Assembly: GCF_002920635.1 (NCBI RefSeq)
Contig: NZ_PQSR01000023.1
Span: 26,684-90,683 of the forward strand
From: Streptomyces sp. Ru72
GTDB lineage: Bacteria > Actinomycetota > Actinomycetes > Streptomycetales > Streptomycetaceae
Length of the DNA: 64,000 nt
Direction: 5' to 3'
The notes beneath the pieces are model-generated. The model was given only the letters and a program-made list of their open reading frames with translations, was not told where the DNA came from and did not search any database. Below are positions 38,239 through 48,246 of the stretch, in pieces; within the stretch, counting starts at the first letter, position 1; each line of letters opens with the position of its first letter. The position numbers and the translations under genes are program-made.

Positions 38239-38484
38239 ATGACGAGTGAGCCGGAGCAGCAGATCGGAGTGGGGACGCAGGACGCGTTCCAGCGCCTGTG
38301 GACGCCCCACCGGATGGCCTACATCCGGGGCGAGAACAAGCCGACCGGTCCGGGGGCCGACGACGGCTGTCCGTTCTGCTCCATCCCGGCCAAGTCGGAC
38401 GAGGACGGGCTGATCGTCAAGCGGGGGGAGCAGGTGTACGCGGTGGAGACCCGGGTGCCGACCGTGCCCGCGCCCTCGTCATGA
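38239..38484 (+). pseudogene. Truncated HIT-family (AP4A phosphorylase-like) gene
   Basis: 81 codons. WTPHRMAYIRGENKPTGPGA and CPFCSIPAKSDEDGLIVKRG are exactly the N-terminus of actinobacterial HIT-domain hydrolases. The match ends at EQVYAV and the protein stops 13 residues later (ETRVPTVPAPSS), before the HIT fold core and its HxHxH triad. It is therefore a remnant, probably copied from a full-length gene elsewhere. It overlaps the end of the convergent cobK gene by 6 bp. Confidence 0.75.
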
Positions 38485-39216
38485 CCCCAGCCTGGCCAGC
38501 ACGCCCGCCACGTCGGGCACCGCCGTCACGCCCTGCGGCAGCGGCGGGCGGCGTACGACGACGACCGGCAGGCCGAGTTCCCGGGCGGCCGTCAGCTTCG
38601 CGGCGGTCGCCCCTCCCCCGCTGTCCTTGGTCACGAGCACGTCGATGCGGTGCTCGCGCAGGAGCACCGTCTCCTCCTCGACCGTGAACGGTCCGCGCGC
38701 GAGCAGTACCCGCGTGTCCGGCGGCATCGGCGGCTCGGGGGGGTCCACCGACCGCAGGAGGAAGTGCAGGCCGGTCAGGTGCGCGAAGGCGGCGAGGCCC
38801 CCTCGGCCGGTGGTCAGGAAGACGCGCCGGCCGAGCCCCGGCAGACGGTCCGCCGCGTCGGTGAGCGAGGCCGCCTCGTGCCAGCGGTCGCCGGGTCCGG
38901 CGCTCCAGCCGGGCCTGCGGAGGACCACCGCGGGGACGCCGGTGGCCGCGGCGGCGCGTGCCGTGTTGGCGGTGATGCCCGTGGCGAACGGGTGCGTGGC
39001 GTCGACCACGGCGTCCACGCGGTGCTCACGCAGCCAGGCGGCCAGTCCCTCCGCGCCGCCGAAACCCCCGACGCGTACCTCGCCGTCGACGGTCCCCGGC
39101 CGGGACACCCGTCCGGCCAGGGACGTGGTCACGCGGACGCCGGGACGGGACGCCAGCGCCGCGGCGAGTTCGCGTGCCTCGGTGGTGCCGCCGAGGATCA
39201 GGACGTGCGGGGACAT
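38479..39216 (-). CDS. cobK: Precorrin-6A reductase
   Basis: 245 residues. MSPHVLILGGTTEARELAAA is the NADP-binding start; VDAVVDATHPFATGITANTA, RVFLTTGRGG and LVTKDSGGGATAAKL are CobK/CbiJ signatures. It reduces precorrin-6A to precorrin-6B in cobalamin synthesis. ATG at 39216 was preferred because it opens on the Rossmann strand. It is convergent with the cobF/HIT-fragment pair. Confidence 0.92.
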   Translation of the reverse strand: MSPHVLILGGTTEARELAAALASRPGVRVTTSLAGRVSRPGTVDGEVRVGGFGGAEGLAAWLREHRVDAVVDATHPFATGITANTARAAAATGVPAVVLRRPGWSAGPGDRWHEAASLTDAADRLPGLGRRVFLTTGRGGLAAFAHLTGLHFLLRSVDPPEPPMPPDTRVLLARGPFTVEEETVLLREHRIDVLVTKDSGGGATAAKLTAARELGLPVVVVRRPPLPQGVTAVPDVAGVLARLGS

Positions 39217-39310
39217 GACGACGAGGGTACGGCTGCGTCGGATCATGTCGTGCGGGAACCGTCCCGCATGCCGTACGGCCTTCCCGCACCCTGCTCGTTA
39301 TCGTCCTGGC

Positions 39311-40099
39311 ATGCCCGACATCGACGCAGTGCGTGCCGTCCTCATCGACATCGACGGCGTCCTCACCGTCTCGTGGCAGCCGCTGCCGGGCGCGGTCGAG
39401 GCACTGCGGGAGATCCGTGACTCCGGATACGCGGTCGCCCTGGTCACCAACACGACGTCCCGCACCCGCGCCTCGATCGCCGGGACCCTGTCCGCGGCCG
39501 GCTTCCCCGTGGCCGCCGAGGACATCCTCACCGCGCCGGCGGTCACCGCCGCGTACCTCGCCGAGCACTGCCCGGGTGCGCGGTGCTCGCTGCTCACCAG
39601 CGGTGACATCCGCGAGGACCTGGCGGACCTGTGTCTCGTCGACGACGAGGACACCGTCCCGGACGTGGTGATCCTCGGTGGCGCCGGTCCCGAGTTCGAC
39701 TACGCGGCGCTCAACCGGGCCTTCGGCCACCTTCAGCGGGGCGCGCGGCTGGTCGCCATGCACCGCAACCTGTACTGGCGCACCGACCGCGGGCTGCAAC
39801 TCGATTCCGGGGCGTTCCTGCTCGGCCTGGAGAAGGCCGCGCACACGGAGGCCGAGGTCACCGGCAAGCCGTCGCCGGCCTTCTTCGAGGCCGCGCTGAC
39901 CCGCCTCGGGATGGGTGCCGGCCAGGCGCTCATGGTGGGCGACGACATCGAGTCCGACGTGCTCGCGGCCCAGCGCGCCGGGCTCACCGGAGTCCTGGTG
40001 AAGACCGGCAAGTACCTGCCGGAGACCCACCGCGACGCCGGCGGCGCGCCCCACCACGTCCTGGACTCCTTCGCGGACCTGCCCGCGCTGCTCCGATAG
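39311..40099 (+). CDS. HAD-superfamily hydrolase (LHPP/NagD-like, TIGR01458 type)
   Basis: 262 residues. The nucleophile motif is VLIDIDGVLT (DxD), motif II Thr is in ALVTNTTSRTR, the Lys is in VTGKPSPAFF, and motif IV is MVGDDIESDVLAA. The C2-type cap lies between (residues 75-190). The closest described relatives are NagD phosphatases and the phospholysine/phosphohistidine pyrophosphatase LHPP. The substrate cannot be told. It is convergent with the TSUP gene, with a single base between the stops. Confidence 0.88.
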   Translation: MPDIDAVRAVLIDIDGVLTVSWQPLPGAVEALREIRDSGYAVALVTNTTSRTRASIAGTLSAAGFPVAAEDILTAPAVTAAYLAEHCPGARCSLLTSGDIREDLADLCLVDDEDTVPDVVILGGAGPEFDYAALNRAFGHLQRGARLVAMHRNLYWRTDRGLQLDSGAFLLGLEKAAHTEAEVTGKPSPAFFEAALTRLGMGAGQALMVGDDIESDVLAAQRAGLTGVLVKTGKYLPETHRDAGGAPHHVLDSFADLPALLR

Positions 40100-40100
40100 C

Positions 40101-40874
40101 TCAGCGCAGCAGGAGCTGCAGGGCGCCCACCACGGTCGCCGCGATCACCAGCTGCTCGAACAGGCGCTGGTTGATCCGGTCCACCGCCCACCTGCCGATG
40201 ACGGCGCCCGGCAGCACGAACACCGCGAGCGCCGCGTCCAGCAGCAGGGAGCGGCCGTCGATCAGGCCGAGGCCGGCGCTGAAGGGCACCTTGGAGACGT
40301 TGACGATGAGGAAGAAGAAGGCCGAGGTGCCGAGGAAGCCCAGTTTGCGGAAGCCCGCGGAGAGCAGGTACATCGACATCACCGGGCCGCCGGCGTTCGC
40401 GACCATCGTGGTGAAGCCGCCGAGGACGCCGTAGGAGCGGGCCTTCATGCGGCCGGCGCGTGTGGTCACCGCGTCGGGTTCGTCGTCCCGGTCGGCGTGT
40501 CGGCGGCGCCACACCGTGACCGCCGCCATCAGCAGCAGGATCGCGCCGATCGAGGTCCGCACGACCGCGTCGTCGGCCCAGACCAGGAACAGCGTGCCTA
40601 CGACGACGCCCGCGGCGACCGCCGGGAACAGGCGCCACAGGGTGGGCCAGTGGGCGTGGCGGCGGTAGGTGAGGACGGCGAGGACGTCGCCGACGATCAG
40701 GATCGGCAGCAGGACGCCGGTCGAGGCCCGGGCGGGAAGGACGGCGGCGAAGATGGCGAGGCTGACCGTGTTGGCGCCGCTCACGGCGGTCTTGGAGAAG
40801 CCGACGAGCAGCGCGGCGGCGGCCAGCGCGGCGAACCCCCACGGCGATATGTCCCACAGCGTCATCGTGTTCAT
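40101..40874 (-). CDS. TauE/SafE (TSUP) family membrane permease
   Basis: 257 residues with seven or eight membrane helices. Paired family motifs are ALLVGFSKTAVSGANTVSLA and LGGFTTMVANAGGPVMSMYL, the tandem GxxKT / GGFTTxxANxGGP signatures. Family members export sulfite, sulfonates or organic acids; the substrate here is unknown. The ATG at 40874 was preferred over the upstream GTG, which adds a hydrophilic stretch. Confidence 0.88.
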   Translation of the reverse strand: MNTMTLWDISPWGFAALAAAALLVGFSKTAVSGANTVSLAIFAAVLPARASTGVLLPILIVGDVLAVLTYRRHAHWPTLWRLFPAVAAGVVVGTLFLVWADDAVVRTSIGAILLLMAAVTVWRRRHADRDDEPDAVTTRAGRMKARSYGVLGGFTTMVANAGGPVMSMYLLSAGFRKLGFLGTSAFFFLIVNVSKVPFSAGLGLIDGRSLLLDAALAVFVLPGAVIGRWAVDRINQRLFEQLVIAATVVGALQLLLR

Positions 40875-40984
40875 GCGGGGACCGATGCTATGTCCACGCA
40901 TCTGGCCACGTCAGGGGCGTCTCGCCAGATGGGCCCTCGGCGAGGCGCCCCCTGAACGACCCTGCGCCGCGCCCGTGTCTCCTA

Positions 40985-41045
40985 CTCCCGTTTCTGCTGC
41001 ACCCGCTTCTGCTGCACTCGTTTCTCCCACACCCGCGGACGTCTC

Positions 41046-41060
<15 letters not shown>
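40985..41060. repeat. Short tandem direct repeats at the thiolase 3' end
   Basis: TCTCCCACACCCGCGGACG (41023-41041) is repeated at 41042-41060 with one mismatch; the second copy covers the last codons and stop of the thiolase gene. Just before it, CCGYTTCTGCTGCAC occurs twice in tandem at about 40988-41017, with a partial third unit. This looks like slippage-type duplication of a gene end. Confidence 0.7.
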
Positions 41061-42239
<1,179 letters not shown>

Positions 42240-42407
42240 GACGGAACTCCTGATCGGCATCGGCGACGGAACGGGGCCGGTTAATTAGCGCCGCTAGTTT
42301 TGAACTATAGACCGCCGGACGGTCGCCGGGAAGCTCACCGGTCTCCGCGTGAAGGGGGTGCGCTCCCGCCGGGTTTCACCCGATCGGTCCTGGGGACCCG
42401 GGCGCGC

Positions 42408-42665
42408 ATGGAGTGGTTGCGGCAAGCGGCGTGCGTGGGTGAGGACCCCGAGCTGTTCTTCCCCGTCGGGACGGCGGGGCCGGCCGTCGAGGAGACCGCC
42501 GCCGCCAAGCGCGTCTGCCGCCGCTGCCCCGTCCTGGGCGAGTGCCTGGACTGGGCGTTGGGCAGCGGGCAGACGGCGGGCGTGTGGGGCGGCACCGGCG
42601 AGCAGGAGCGTGCCGAACTGCTCCGTGCAGCAAGAGACCGACCGACAAGGAGAAGCGCGCGATGA
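42408..42665 (+). CDS. WhiB-family iron-sulfur transcription factor
   Basis: 85 residues. MEWLRQAACVGEDPELFFP provides the first cluster Cys, CRRCPVLGEC the other three, and GVWGGTGEQER the turn and basic C-terminal region. These [4Fe-4S] proteins partner with sigma factors and respond to redox or nitric oxide. The start ATG at 42408 opens on the conserved W-x-x-x-A-x-C region. The stop overlaps the dps-like start (ATGA at 42662), so the redox regulator is translationally coupled to an iron-storage protein. Confidence 0.93.
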   Translation: MEWLRQAACVGEDPELFFPVGTAGPAVEETAAAKRVCRRCPVLGECLDWALGSGQTAGVWGGTGEQERAELLRAARDRPTRRSAR

Positions 42666-43144
42666 CCGTGGTGCACAGCACGCTGCCCGAGCCCGCACGC
42701 CGGGTCACCGGGGAGGCCCTGCAGGAGACCCTGGTGGATCTGCTCGGGCTGTCCCTGATCGGGAAGCAGGCCCACTGGAACATCGTCGGACCCAGGTTCC
42801 GTTCGATCCACCTCCAGCTCGACGAGGTCGTCGGCACGGCACGCTCGTACGCCGACACGGTGGCCGAGCGTGCGTCCGCACTCGGTGTGCCGCCGGACGG
42901 CCGCCCGGAGACCATCGCGTCCGCCTACGGCCTGCCCGGCACGAAGGAGGGCTGGCTGCGGGACACCGAGGTCGTGGGTCTGATGGTGGAGTCGCTGGAA
43001 GCGGCGATCGGGCGGCTGCGCAAGCGGATCGACGCCACCGCGGAGGCGGATCCCGTCACCCAGGACCTGCTGATCGGGATCACCGCGGAGCTGGAGAAGC
43101 AGCGCTGGATGTTCGAGGCCGAGAACTGGCCGCGCGAGGAGTGA
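42662..43144 (+). CDS. Dps-family DNA-binding ferritin
   Basis: 160 residues. The four-helix ferritin-like fold carries the Dps ferroxidase signature LLGLSLIGKQAHWNIVGPRF (His), then HLQLDEVVGTARSYADTVAE (Asp/Glu). It oxidises Fe(II) with peroxide and stores iron, and may bind DNA. ATG at 42662 with AAGGAGAA upstream; it overlaps the whiB stop. Streptomyces usually has several Dps paralogues; pairing with whiB suggests stress or developmental control. Confidence 0.93.
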   Translation: MTVVHSTLPEPARRVTGEALQETLVDLLGLSLIGKQAHWNIVGPRFRSIHLQLDEVVGTARSYADTVAERASALGVPPDGRPETIASAYGLPGTKEGWLRDTEVVGLMVESLEAAIGRLRKRIDATAEADPVTQDLLIGITAELEKQRWMFEAENWPREE

Positions 43145-43187
43145 GACCGAGCAGAACCCGACCACCGAGGGTGGAGAGGAGTACGCC

Positions 43188-43526
43188 ATGACCGACGCCC
43201 TGGAGATGGACGCGCTGTGGGAGGACTTCCACCGCGTGGTGAACATGACCTCCCAGGAACTGGCGGCCTGGCTGCGGGTCCGGGACGCCGACGAGGAGAG
43301 CGAGCCACTGCCGGAGGAGGCGGGCACGCCCACCGGGCGGCACGTCCTGTCGATTCTGCAGAAGCGGCGCACCGATCTCACCGACGACGACGTCCGGGTG
43401 ATGCGCAAGGTGGTGGACACGGTCGCCTCCGAGGTGGACGTGGAGAACGAGCCGGAGGCCGAGGACGAGCACCGGCGCCACCGGCTCATGACGCTGGGGC
43501 ACGACCCGCTCAAGGCGTCGAGGTGA
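43188..43526 (+). CDS. DUF3140 protein
   Basis: 112 residues. LWEDFHRVVNMTSQELAAWL, then GRHVLSILQKRRTDLTDDDV and HRRHRLMTLGHDP are typical of DUF3140, a small acidic actinobacterial family of unknown function. ATG at 43188 with GGAGAGGAG upstream. It sits between dps and an HhH-GPD protein, 7 bp before the latter, probably one stress-related operon. Confidence 0.88.
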   Translation: MTDALEMDALWEDFHRVVNMTSQELAAWLRVRDADEESEPLPEEAGTPTGRHVLSILQKRRTDLTDDDVRVMRKVVDTVASEVDVENEPEAEDEHRRHRLMTLGHDPLKASR

Positions 43527-43533
43527 GGCCGCC

Positions 43534-44190
43534 ATGGGCCGGGACGACAGAGCCGCCGAGGCGATCCGGGAACTCGTCGGCGAGCACGGGCAGACCTACG
43601 CGGAGGAGGCGGGGATCCGGCTCAAGGACGCCCCGCAGCCGCTGTACCGGCTGCTGTTGATGGCCCTGCTGCTCAGCGCCCGCATCCGCTCCTCGATCGC
43701 CCTGGCCACGGTGCGGGCGCTTCAGGAGGCGGGCCTGAAGGACCCGCGCCACATGGCGCAGGCAGACTGGCAGGAGCGGGTCGACGCGCTGGGGCGGGGC
43801 GGCTACCGGCGCTACGACGAGCGGACGGCGACCCAACTGGGCGACGGGGCCGAGTTGCTGACGGAACGTTGGGGCGGAGATCTGCGGCGGCTGCGGAAGG
43901 AGGCCGACGGCGACGTCTCCGCCCTGCGCCGGCTGTTGCAGGAGGTACCTGGGATCGGACCGGCCGGCGCGGACATCTTCCTGCGCGAGGTGCAGCGCGT
44001 GTGGCCCGAGGTGGCTCCCTACCTGGACGCGAAGGCACTGTCGGGTGCGGAGCGATTGGGGCTGCCGAAGGACCCGGAGAAGCTGCTGAAGCTGGCGAAG
44101 GACACCGAACCGGCGGTGCTGGCAGCGGCGTTGGTGCGCGCCGCGCTCGACAAGAAGCTGGCGGAAGAGGTACGGGCGCACGCGGCATGA
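43534..44190 (+). CDS. HhH-GPD/endonuclease III-like DNA repair protein
   Basis: 218 residues. The helix-hairpin-helix is LLQEVPGIGPAGADIFLREV. Upstream helices resemble the endonuclease III fold (LYRLLLMALLLSARIRSSIA). The C-terminal iron-sulfur Cys cluster of Nth is absent, and I do not see the catalytic Lys typical of bifunctional enzymes, although the usual Asp position may be PYLDAKAL. It may be a monofunctional glycosylase or a DNA-binding protein. It is the last gene of the whiB-dps-DUF3140 run. Confidence 0.8.
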   Translation: MGRDDRAAEAIRELVGEHGQTYAEEAGIRLKDAPQPLYRLLLMALLLSARIRSSIALATVRALQEAGLKDPRHMAQADWQERVDALGRGGYRRYDERTATQLGDGAELLTERWGGDLRRLRKEADGDVSALRRLLQEVPGIGPAGADIFLREVQRVWPEVAPYLDAKALSGAERLGLPKDPEKLLKLAKDTEPAVLAAALVRAALDKKLAEEVRAHAA

Positions 44191-44303
44191 GGGCGGGCTC
44201 GGGGTGGGCGGCCCTGTGCAGGCGGGACGAGTCGCCCCGCGGCGCCCGCGGCCCTCGGCGCACGGGCGGCGGCGCCCCGGCTCACCGACACCACGGCGGC
44301 CGG

Positions 44304-44322
44304 CCGGTGAAATATTCACCGG
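44304..44322. promoter_or_regulatory. Palindromic operator-like site before secreted phosphodiesterase
   Basis: CCGGTGAA-ATA-TTCACCGG is a perfect 8-bp inverted repeat with a 3-bp spacer, 95 bp upstream of the 44417 start. It is AT-rich in the centre and isolated in non-coding DNA, so it probably binds a dimeric regulator. No regulator is encoded beside it. Confidence 0.5.
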
Positions 44323-44416
44323 GAGCGGAGAAAGCGCGTTCCCCCACGGACTCACCCCCGCTACGTTTTGACATGCACGCAACACTCTCTCCGTCACCCC
44401 CCAGGAGCCGTTCCCC

Positions 44417-45748
44417 ATGCGCAGACTCCTCGCCGCCCTCGCGGCGGCCACCGCCGCGCTCGGCGGACTCACGGTCACCACGCCCACCGCCGCGGCGGCC
44501 GACTCTGGCACGTTCCGCGTGCTCGGCTACAACGTCGCCGGTCTCCCCGAGGGCATCTCCAGCGCCCCGACACCGCGCCAGTCGAGCACCACGACGATCG
44601 GCTCACGCCTCGGCCCGTACGACATCGTCCAGGTCCAGGAGGACTTCAACTACCACGCGTACCTGTACGCCTCGGACTCCCACCCGTACCGCACGCCCAC
44701 CAGCGGCGGCGCCGGCGTCGGCAGCGGGCTCAACACGCTGTCCGCGATCCCGTACGACACCGACGACTTCGAGCGCGTGCACTGGAACTCGTGCCAGTAC
44801 GACTCGGGCGACTGCCTCACCCCCAAGGGCTTCACGTTCATGCGGGAGCGCCTGGCCGAGGGCGTCTACGTCGACTTCTACAACCTGCACACCAACGCCG
44901 GGACGAACGACGGCGACCTGGCCTCGCGCGCGGACAACCTCAACCAGCTGACCGCCTTCATCAAGGCCCACTCCGCGGGCAACGCCGTCGTCGTCATGGG
45001 CGACACCAACACCCGCTACACGCGCTCGGGTGACACGATCGCCGAGTTCGCCGCCGCGAACGGCCTCACCGACGCGTGGGTCAAGCTGGTACGCGGTGGC
45101 ACCCCGCCCGCCAAGGGCAGCGACCCGCTGCTCTGCGACGAGAACGCGGTCACCAACAGCTGCGAGGTCGTCGACAAGATCCTCTATCGGGGCGGCAAAC
45201 TGGTCTCGCTCAGCGCCACGGCGTACAACAACGAACACGCCGAGTTCCTCACCGACGACGGCAAGATGCTCTCCGACCACGACCCGATCACCGCGACGTT
45301 CAGCTGGGCACGCAACTCCGCCTTCCAGCTCAGCGACCAGTTCGGCGGGCCGCACGGCGACTATTACAACGACATCGACGGCGTCCCGGCCGGCGCCCGT
45401 GCGACCGGCATCTCGCTGCGCAGCGGCTCCCGTGTCGACCAGGTCGGCGTGACCCTGGCGGGCGGCACCACGCTCGCCCACGGCGGCACGGGCGGCACGG
45501 CGACCTCGCTGACACTGGGCAGCGACGAGTACGTGACAAGTGCGCAGCTCTGCGAGGGCCGGTACGGCGGCCGCACGAGGATCTTCTCCGCCACGTTCAC
45601 GACCAACCTGGGCCGCAGCCTGGCGGGCGGCACCACGACGTCCGACTGCGTGACCCGTACGGCGCCCGCCGGCTGGCAGATCGCGGGGTTCCACGGGCGC
45701 TCCGGTGACGAGGTCGACAAGATCGGCTTCATCTACACCCGGCGCTGA
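44417..45748 (+). CDS. Secreted endonuclease/exonuclease/phosphatase-family enzyme with jacalin-like tail
   Basis: 443 residues. Signal peptide MRRLLAALAAATAALGGLTV...AAAA. The DNase I-like domain (35-300) shows FRVLGYNVAGLPEG, IVQVQEDFNYHAYLY (metal Glu), FYNLHTNAG, VVVMGDTNTRY and LSDHDPITATF (catalytic Asp-His). The C-terminal 130 residues (LSDQFGGPHGDYYND, GDEVDKIGFIYTRR) resemble a jacalin-type beta-prism lectin. The combination suggests an extracellular phosphodiesterase such as a sphingomyelinase-like or nuclease enzyme with carbohydrate targeting. The substrate is not determined by sequence. Confidence 0.85.
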   Translation: MRRLLAALAAATAALGGLTVTTPTAAAADSGTFRVLGYNVAGLPEGISSAPTPRQSSTTTIGSRLGPYDIVQVQEDFNYHAYLYASDSHPYRTPTSGGAGVGSGLNTLSAIPYDTDDFERVHWNSCQYDSGDCLTPKGFTFMRERLAEGVYVDFYNLHTNAGTNDGDLASRADNLNQLTAFIKAHSAGNAVVVMGDTNTRYTRSGDTIAEFAAANGLTDAWVKLVRGGTPPAKGSDPLLCDENAVTNSCEVVDKILYRGGKLVSLSATAYNNEHAEFLTDDGKMLSDHDPITATFSWARNSAFQLSDQFGGPHGDYYNDIDGVPAGARATGISLRSGSRVDQVGVTLAGGTTLAHGGTGGTATSLTLGSDEYVTSAQLCEGRYGGRTRIFSATFTTNLGRSLAGGTTTSDCVTRTAPAGWQIAGFHGRSGDEVDKIGFIYTRR

Positions 45749-45845
45749 CGCGCCGCGACGACACCTCGAGGGCCGCTGACCGACCCGGCAGCGGCCCTCA
45801 CGTATGGCTGATTCCCGTCCTCGGGTTAGTCTTGCCGCCGTACCG

Positions 45846-45921
45846 GACACGGGGTGCCCCATCCGCGGGCTGAGATCACACCCGTCGAACCTGAACCAGT
45901 TCGTACTGGCGGAGGGATGTC
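45846..45921 (+). ncRNA. TPP riboswitch (THI element)
   Basis: Conserved elements are GGGGTGCC, GGGCTGAGATCACACCC, GAACCTGAACCAGTTCG and ACTGGCGGAGGGATGTC in the right order. These are the THI-box helices P2-P5 that bind thiamin pyrophosphate. The 3' part GGAGGGATGTC contains the likely ribosome site of the next gene (ATG at 45926), so TPP binding should block translation initiation. It is upstream of cytX-thiD. Confidence 0.95.
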
Positions 45922-45925
45922 TTTC

Positions 45926-47341
45926 ATGCCATCGGCGCATGTCTCGGGCGGGCTGCCCACGGGCGGCGGGAGCACCGTCTTCGACGGGCGGATGCCCACC
46001 GCTCCCGGCGACCTCAGGGTCGAGGGCCACGGCATCGAGCCGGTCCCCGAGACGAATCGTTACGGCGGGGCGGGCCGGCTCTTCACCGTGTGGTTCGCTC
46101 CCAATCTGACCATGACCGGCGTGTTCACCGGGACCATCGGCATCGCGCTCGGCCTGGACTTCACCACCGCGCTCGCCGCCGTCGTCCTCGGCACCCTGCT
46201 GGGCGCGGTGCCCACCGCCTATCTGAGCACCTGGGGCAGCCGTACCGGAGCCGGCCAGCTGCCGCTCGCCCGGCTGGCGTTCGGGCGCGCGGTGGTGCTC
46301 CCCGGGGTGCTGCAGTGGCTGTCCTCGATCGCCTGGGACGCGCTGATCGGGCTGTTCGGCGGCGATGCGCTGGCGCGGCTCGCCGGCTGGCCCTTCTGGC
46401 TGGGCGTCCTGGTGGTGATGCTCGCCCAAGGAGCCCTCGGGGTCCTCGGCTACGAGGCGATCCACCGGCTGCAGCTCGTCATGACGTTCGTCCTGGCGGC
46501 CGCCTTCGCCCTGATCGCCCTGCGCATGGCGGGCAGCGTGCGCCCCGCCTGGACGGGCACCGCGCACGGCGCGGACCGGGTGGGCGCCTTCGTGCTGACC
46601 AGCACCATCGCGCTCAGCCTGTCGCTGTCCTGGGCGCCGTACGCCAGCGACTTCAGCCGCTATCTGCCGCGCGGCACCTCACGGTCCCGGATGTTCTGGT
46701 GCACGCTGCTCGGTCTCGTGGTGTCCTTCGTGGCGGTGCAGGCCCTCGGGCTGTGGGGCGCCTCGGTGCTGACCGACCAGACGGCCGCGGGCGTGGACCG
46801 TGTGCTGGGCGGGGGCGCGGCCGGTGCCTTCGGGCTGCTGGCCGTCGCGCTGGCGGCGCTCGCCAGCAACGCGATGAACGACTACAGCGGCTCGCTGGCG
46901 TTGCAGACCGTCGGGGTGCGCCTGCCGCGTCCGCTGGCCGCCGCCCTCGCGGTGGTGCTGGGCTTCCCGCTGGTGCTGTGGATGCACGCGGCGAACACCA
47001 CCGCCCGCTTCCAGAACGTCCTTCTGTTCGTGAGCTACTGGATCCCCGGATTCGTGGCGATCGTGGTCGTCGACTGGCTCGCACGGCGCGGCACCGCCGT
47101 CGACCTCGCCGCCGGGACCGCCCGGCTCCCGGTGTGGCCGCCGCTGCTGGCGTTCGTCGGCGCCTTCGCCGCGGCGGTGCCGTTCATGGACACCGGCCTG
47201 TACGTGGGCCCGGCCGCCCACGCGCTGCACGGCGCCGACGTCTCCTACTACGTGGCGTTCCTGGTCGCCCTCGCGCTCTACGCCCCGCTGCGCGTCCGGG
47301 AAAAGAGTCCCGCGCTCGTCCGAGAGGGAGGTCACGCATGA
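45926..47341 (+). CDS. cytX: NCS1-family hydroxymethylpyrimidine/thiamin-precursor permease
   Basis: 471 residues with about twelve membrane helices. NCS1 signatures are [54 protein letters not shown] and [20 protein letters not shown]. Control by a TPP riboswitch and coupling to thiD (ATGA overlap at 47338) identify it as the CytX-type pyrimidine-precursor importer used in thiamin salvage. ATG at 45926 lies directly downstream of the riboswitch; upstream in-frame codons are riboswitch sequence. Confidence 0.9.
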   Translation: MPSAHVSGGLPTGGGSTVFDGRMPTAPGDLRVEGHGIEPVPETNRYGGAGRLFTVWFAPNLTMTGVFTGTIGIALGLDFTTALAAVVLGTLLGAVPTAYLSTWGSRTGAGQLPLARLAFGRAVVLPGVLQWLSSIAWDALIGLFGGDALARLAGWPFWLGVLVVMLAQGALGVLGYEAIHRLQLVMTFVLAAAFALIALRMAGSVRPAWTGTAHGADRVGAFVLTSTIALSLSLSWAPYASDFSRYLPRGTSRSRMFWCTLLGLVVSFVAVQALGLWGASVLTDQTAAGVDRVLGGGAAGAFGLLAVALAALASNAMNDYSGSLALQTVGVRLPRPLAAALAVVLGFPLVLWMHAANTTARFQNVLLFVSYWIPGFVAIVVVDWLARRGTAVDLAAGTARLPVWPPLLAFVGAFAAAVPFMDTGLYVGPAAHALHGADVSYYVAFLVALALYAPLRVREKSPALVREGGHA

Positions 47342-48135
47342 CCGCGCCGCCCCGCGTCCTGACCATCGCAGGCTCCGACTCCGGCGGCGGCGCCGGGATC
47401 CAGGCCGACCTGAAGACCATGCTGGCGCTCGGCGCCCACGGGATGAGCGTGATCACCGCGGTCACCGCGCAGAACTCCGTGGGCGTGCAGGGGGCGTGGG
47501 AACTGCCCGTGGAGGCGGTGCGCGCCCAGTACCGCAGCGTCGTCGACGACATCGGCGTACAGGCGGTCAAGACGGGCATGCTCGCCTCGCCCGCGCTGGT
47601 CCAGGCGGTGGCCGACCTGCTCACGGACGTGCCGGCGCCGGTCGTCGTGGACCCGGTGAGCGTGTCCAAGCACGGCGACCGGCTGCTCGCCGACGACGCC
47701 CTGGACGCGGTACGGACCAGGCTGCTGCCGCTCGCCACGGTGACCACGCCGAACCTGGACGAGGTCGCGGAGCTGACCGGCGTCACGGTGACCGACGAGG
47801 CGGGCATGCGCCGCGCGGCCGACCGTCTGCTGTCGTACGGGCCCCGGTGGGTGCTCGTGAAGGGCGGCCACCTGCCCGGCGAGGCCACCGACCTGCTCAC
47901 CGACGGCCGGCAGGAGCACTGGCTGCGCGCTCCGCGCCACGACAACCGCCACACCCACGGCACGGGCTGCACCCTCGCCTCCGCCGTCGCGGTCGGTCTC
48001 GCGCAGGGCCTCGCGGTGCCGGATGCGGTGCGCCGGGCCAAGGAGTACGTCACGGAGGCGATCGCGGCGGGCTTCGCGCTCGGCGCCGGCATCGGACCGG
48101 TGGACCACGGCTGGAGGCTGCGTGCGCGCACGTGA
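47338..48135 (+). CDS. thiD: Hydroxymethylpyrimidine/phosphomethylpyrimidine kinase
   Basis: 265 residues, ribokinase fold. [20 protein letters not shown] is the substrate glycine loop, [16 protein letters not shown] and VKTGMLAS are ThiD motifs, and [20 protein letters not shown] holds the catalytic base. It phosphorylates HMP twice for thiamin synthesis. The start overlaps the cytX stop (ATGA), so the importer and first salvage enzyme are made together under the TPP riboswitch. Confidence 0.96.
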   Translation: MTAPPRVLTIAGSDSGGGAGIQADLKTMLALGAHGMSVITAVTAQNSVGVQGAWELPVEAVRAQYRSVVDDIGVQAVKTGMLASPALVQAVADLLTDVPAPVVVDPVSVSKHGDRLLADDALDAVRTRLLPLATVTTPNLDEVAELTGVTVTDEAGMRRAADRLLSYGPRWVLVKGGHLPGEATDLLTDGRQEHWLRAPRHDNRHTHGTGCTLASAVAVGLAQGLAVPDAVRRAKEYVTEAIAAGFALGAGIGPVDHGWRLRART

Positions 48136-48246
48136 CGGCGGCCGGGGAGGTGCCCGCCTTCATGAGGGTGCCTCGGGTCAAGGCGTCACAGGCGGATCTG
48201 GTGTGATGGACGGGCACCGCCGATCCTTTCGCGGAAGGACCGAACC

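Noticed and set aside
44603..46567. 654-codon minus-strand frame over the phosphodiesterase and riboswitch
   Set aside because: It runs across a riboswitch and two well-supported genes; composition typical of shadow frames.
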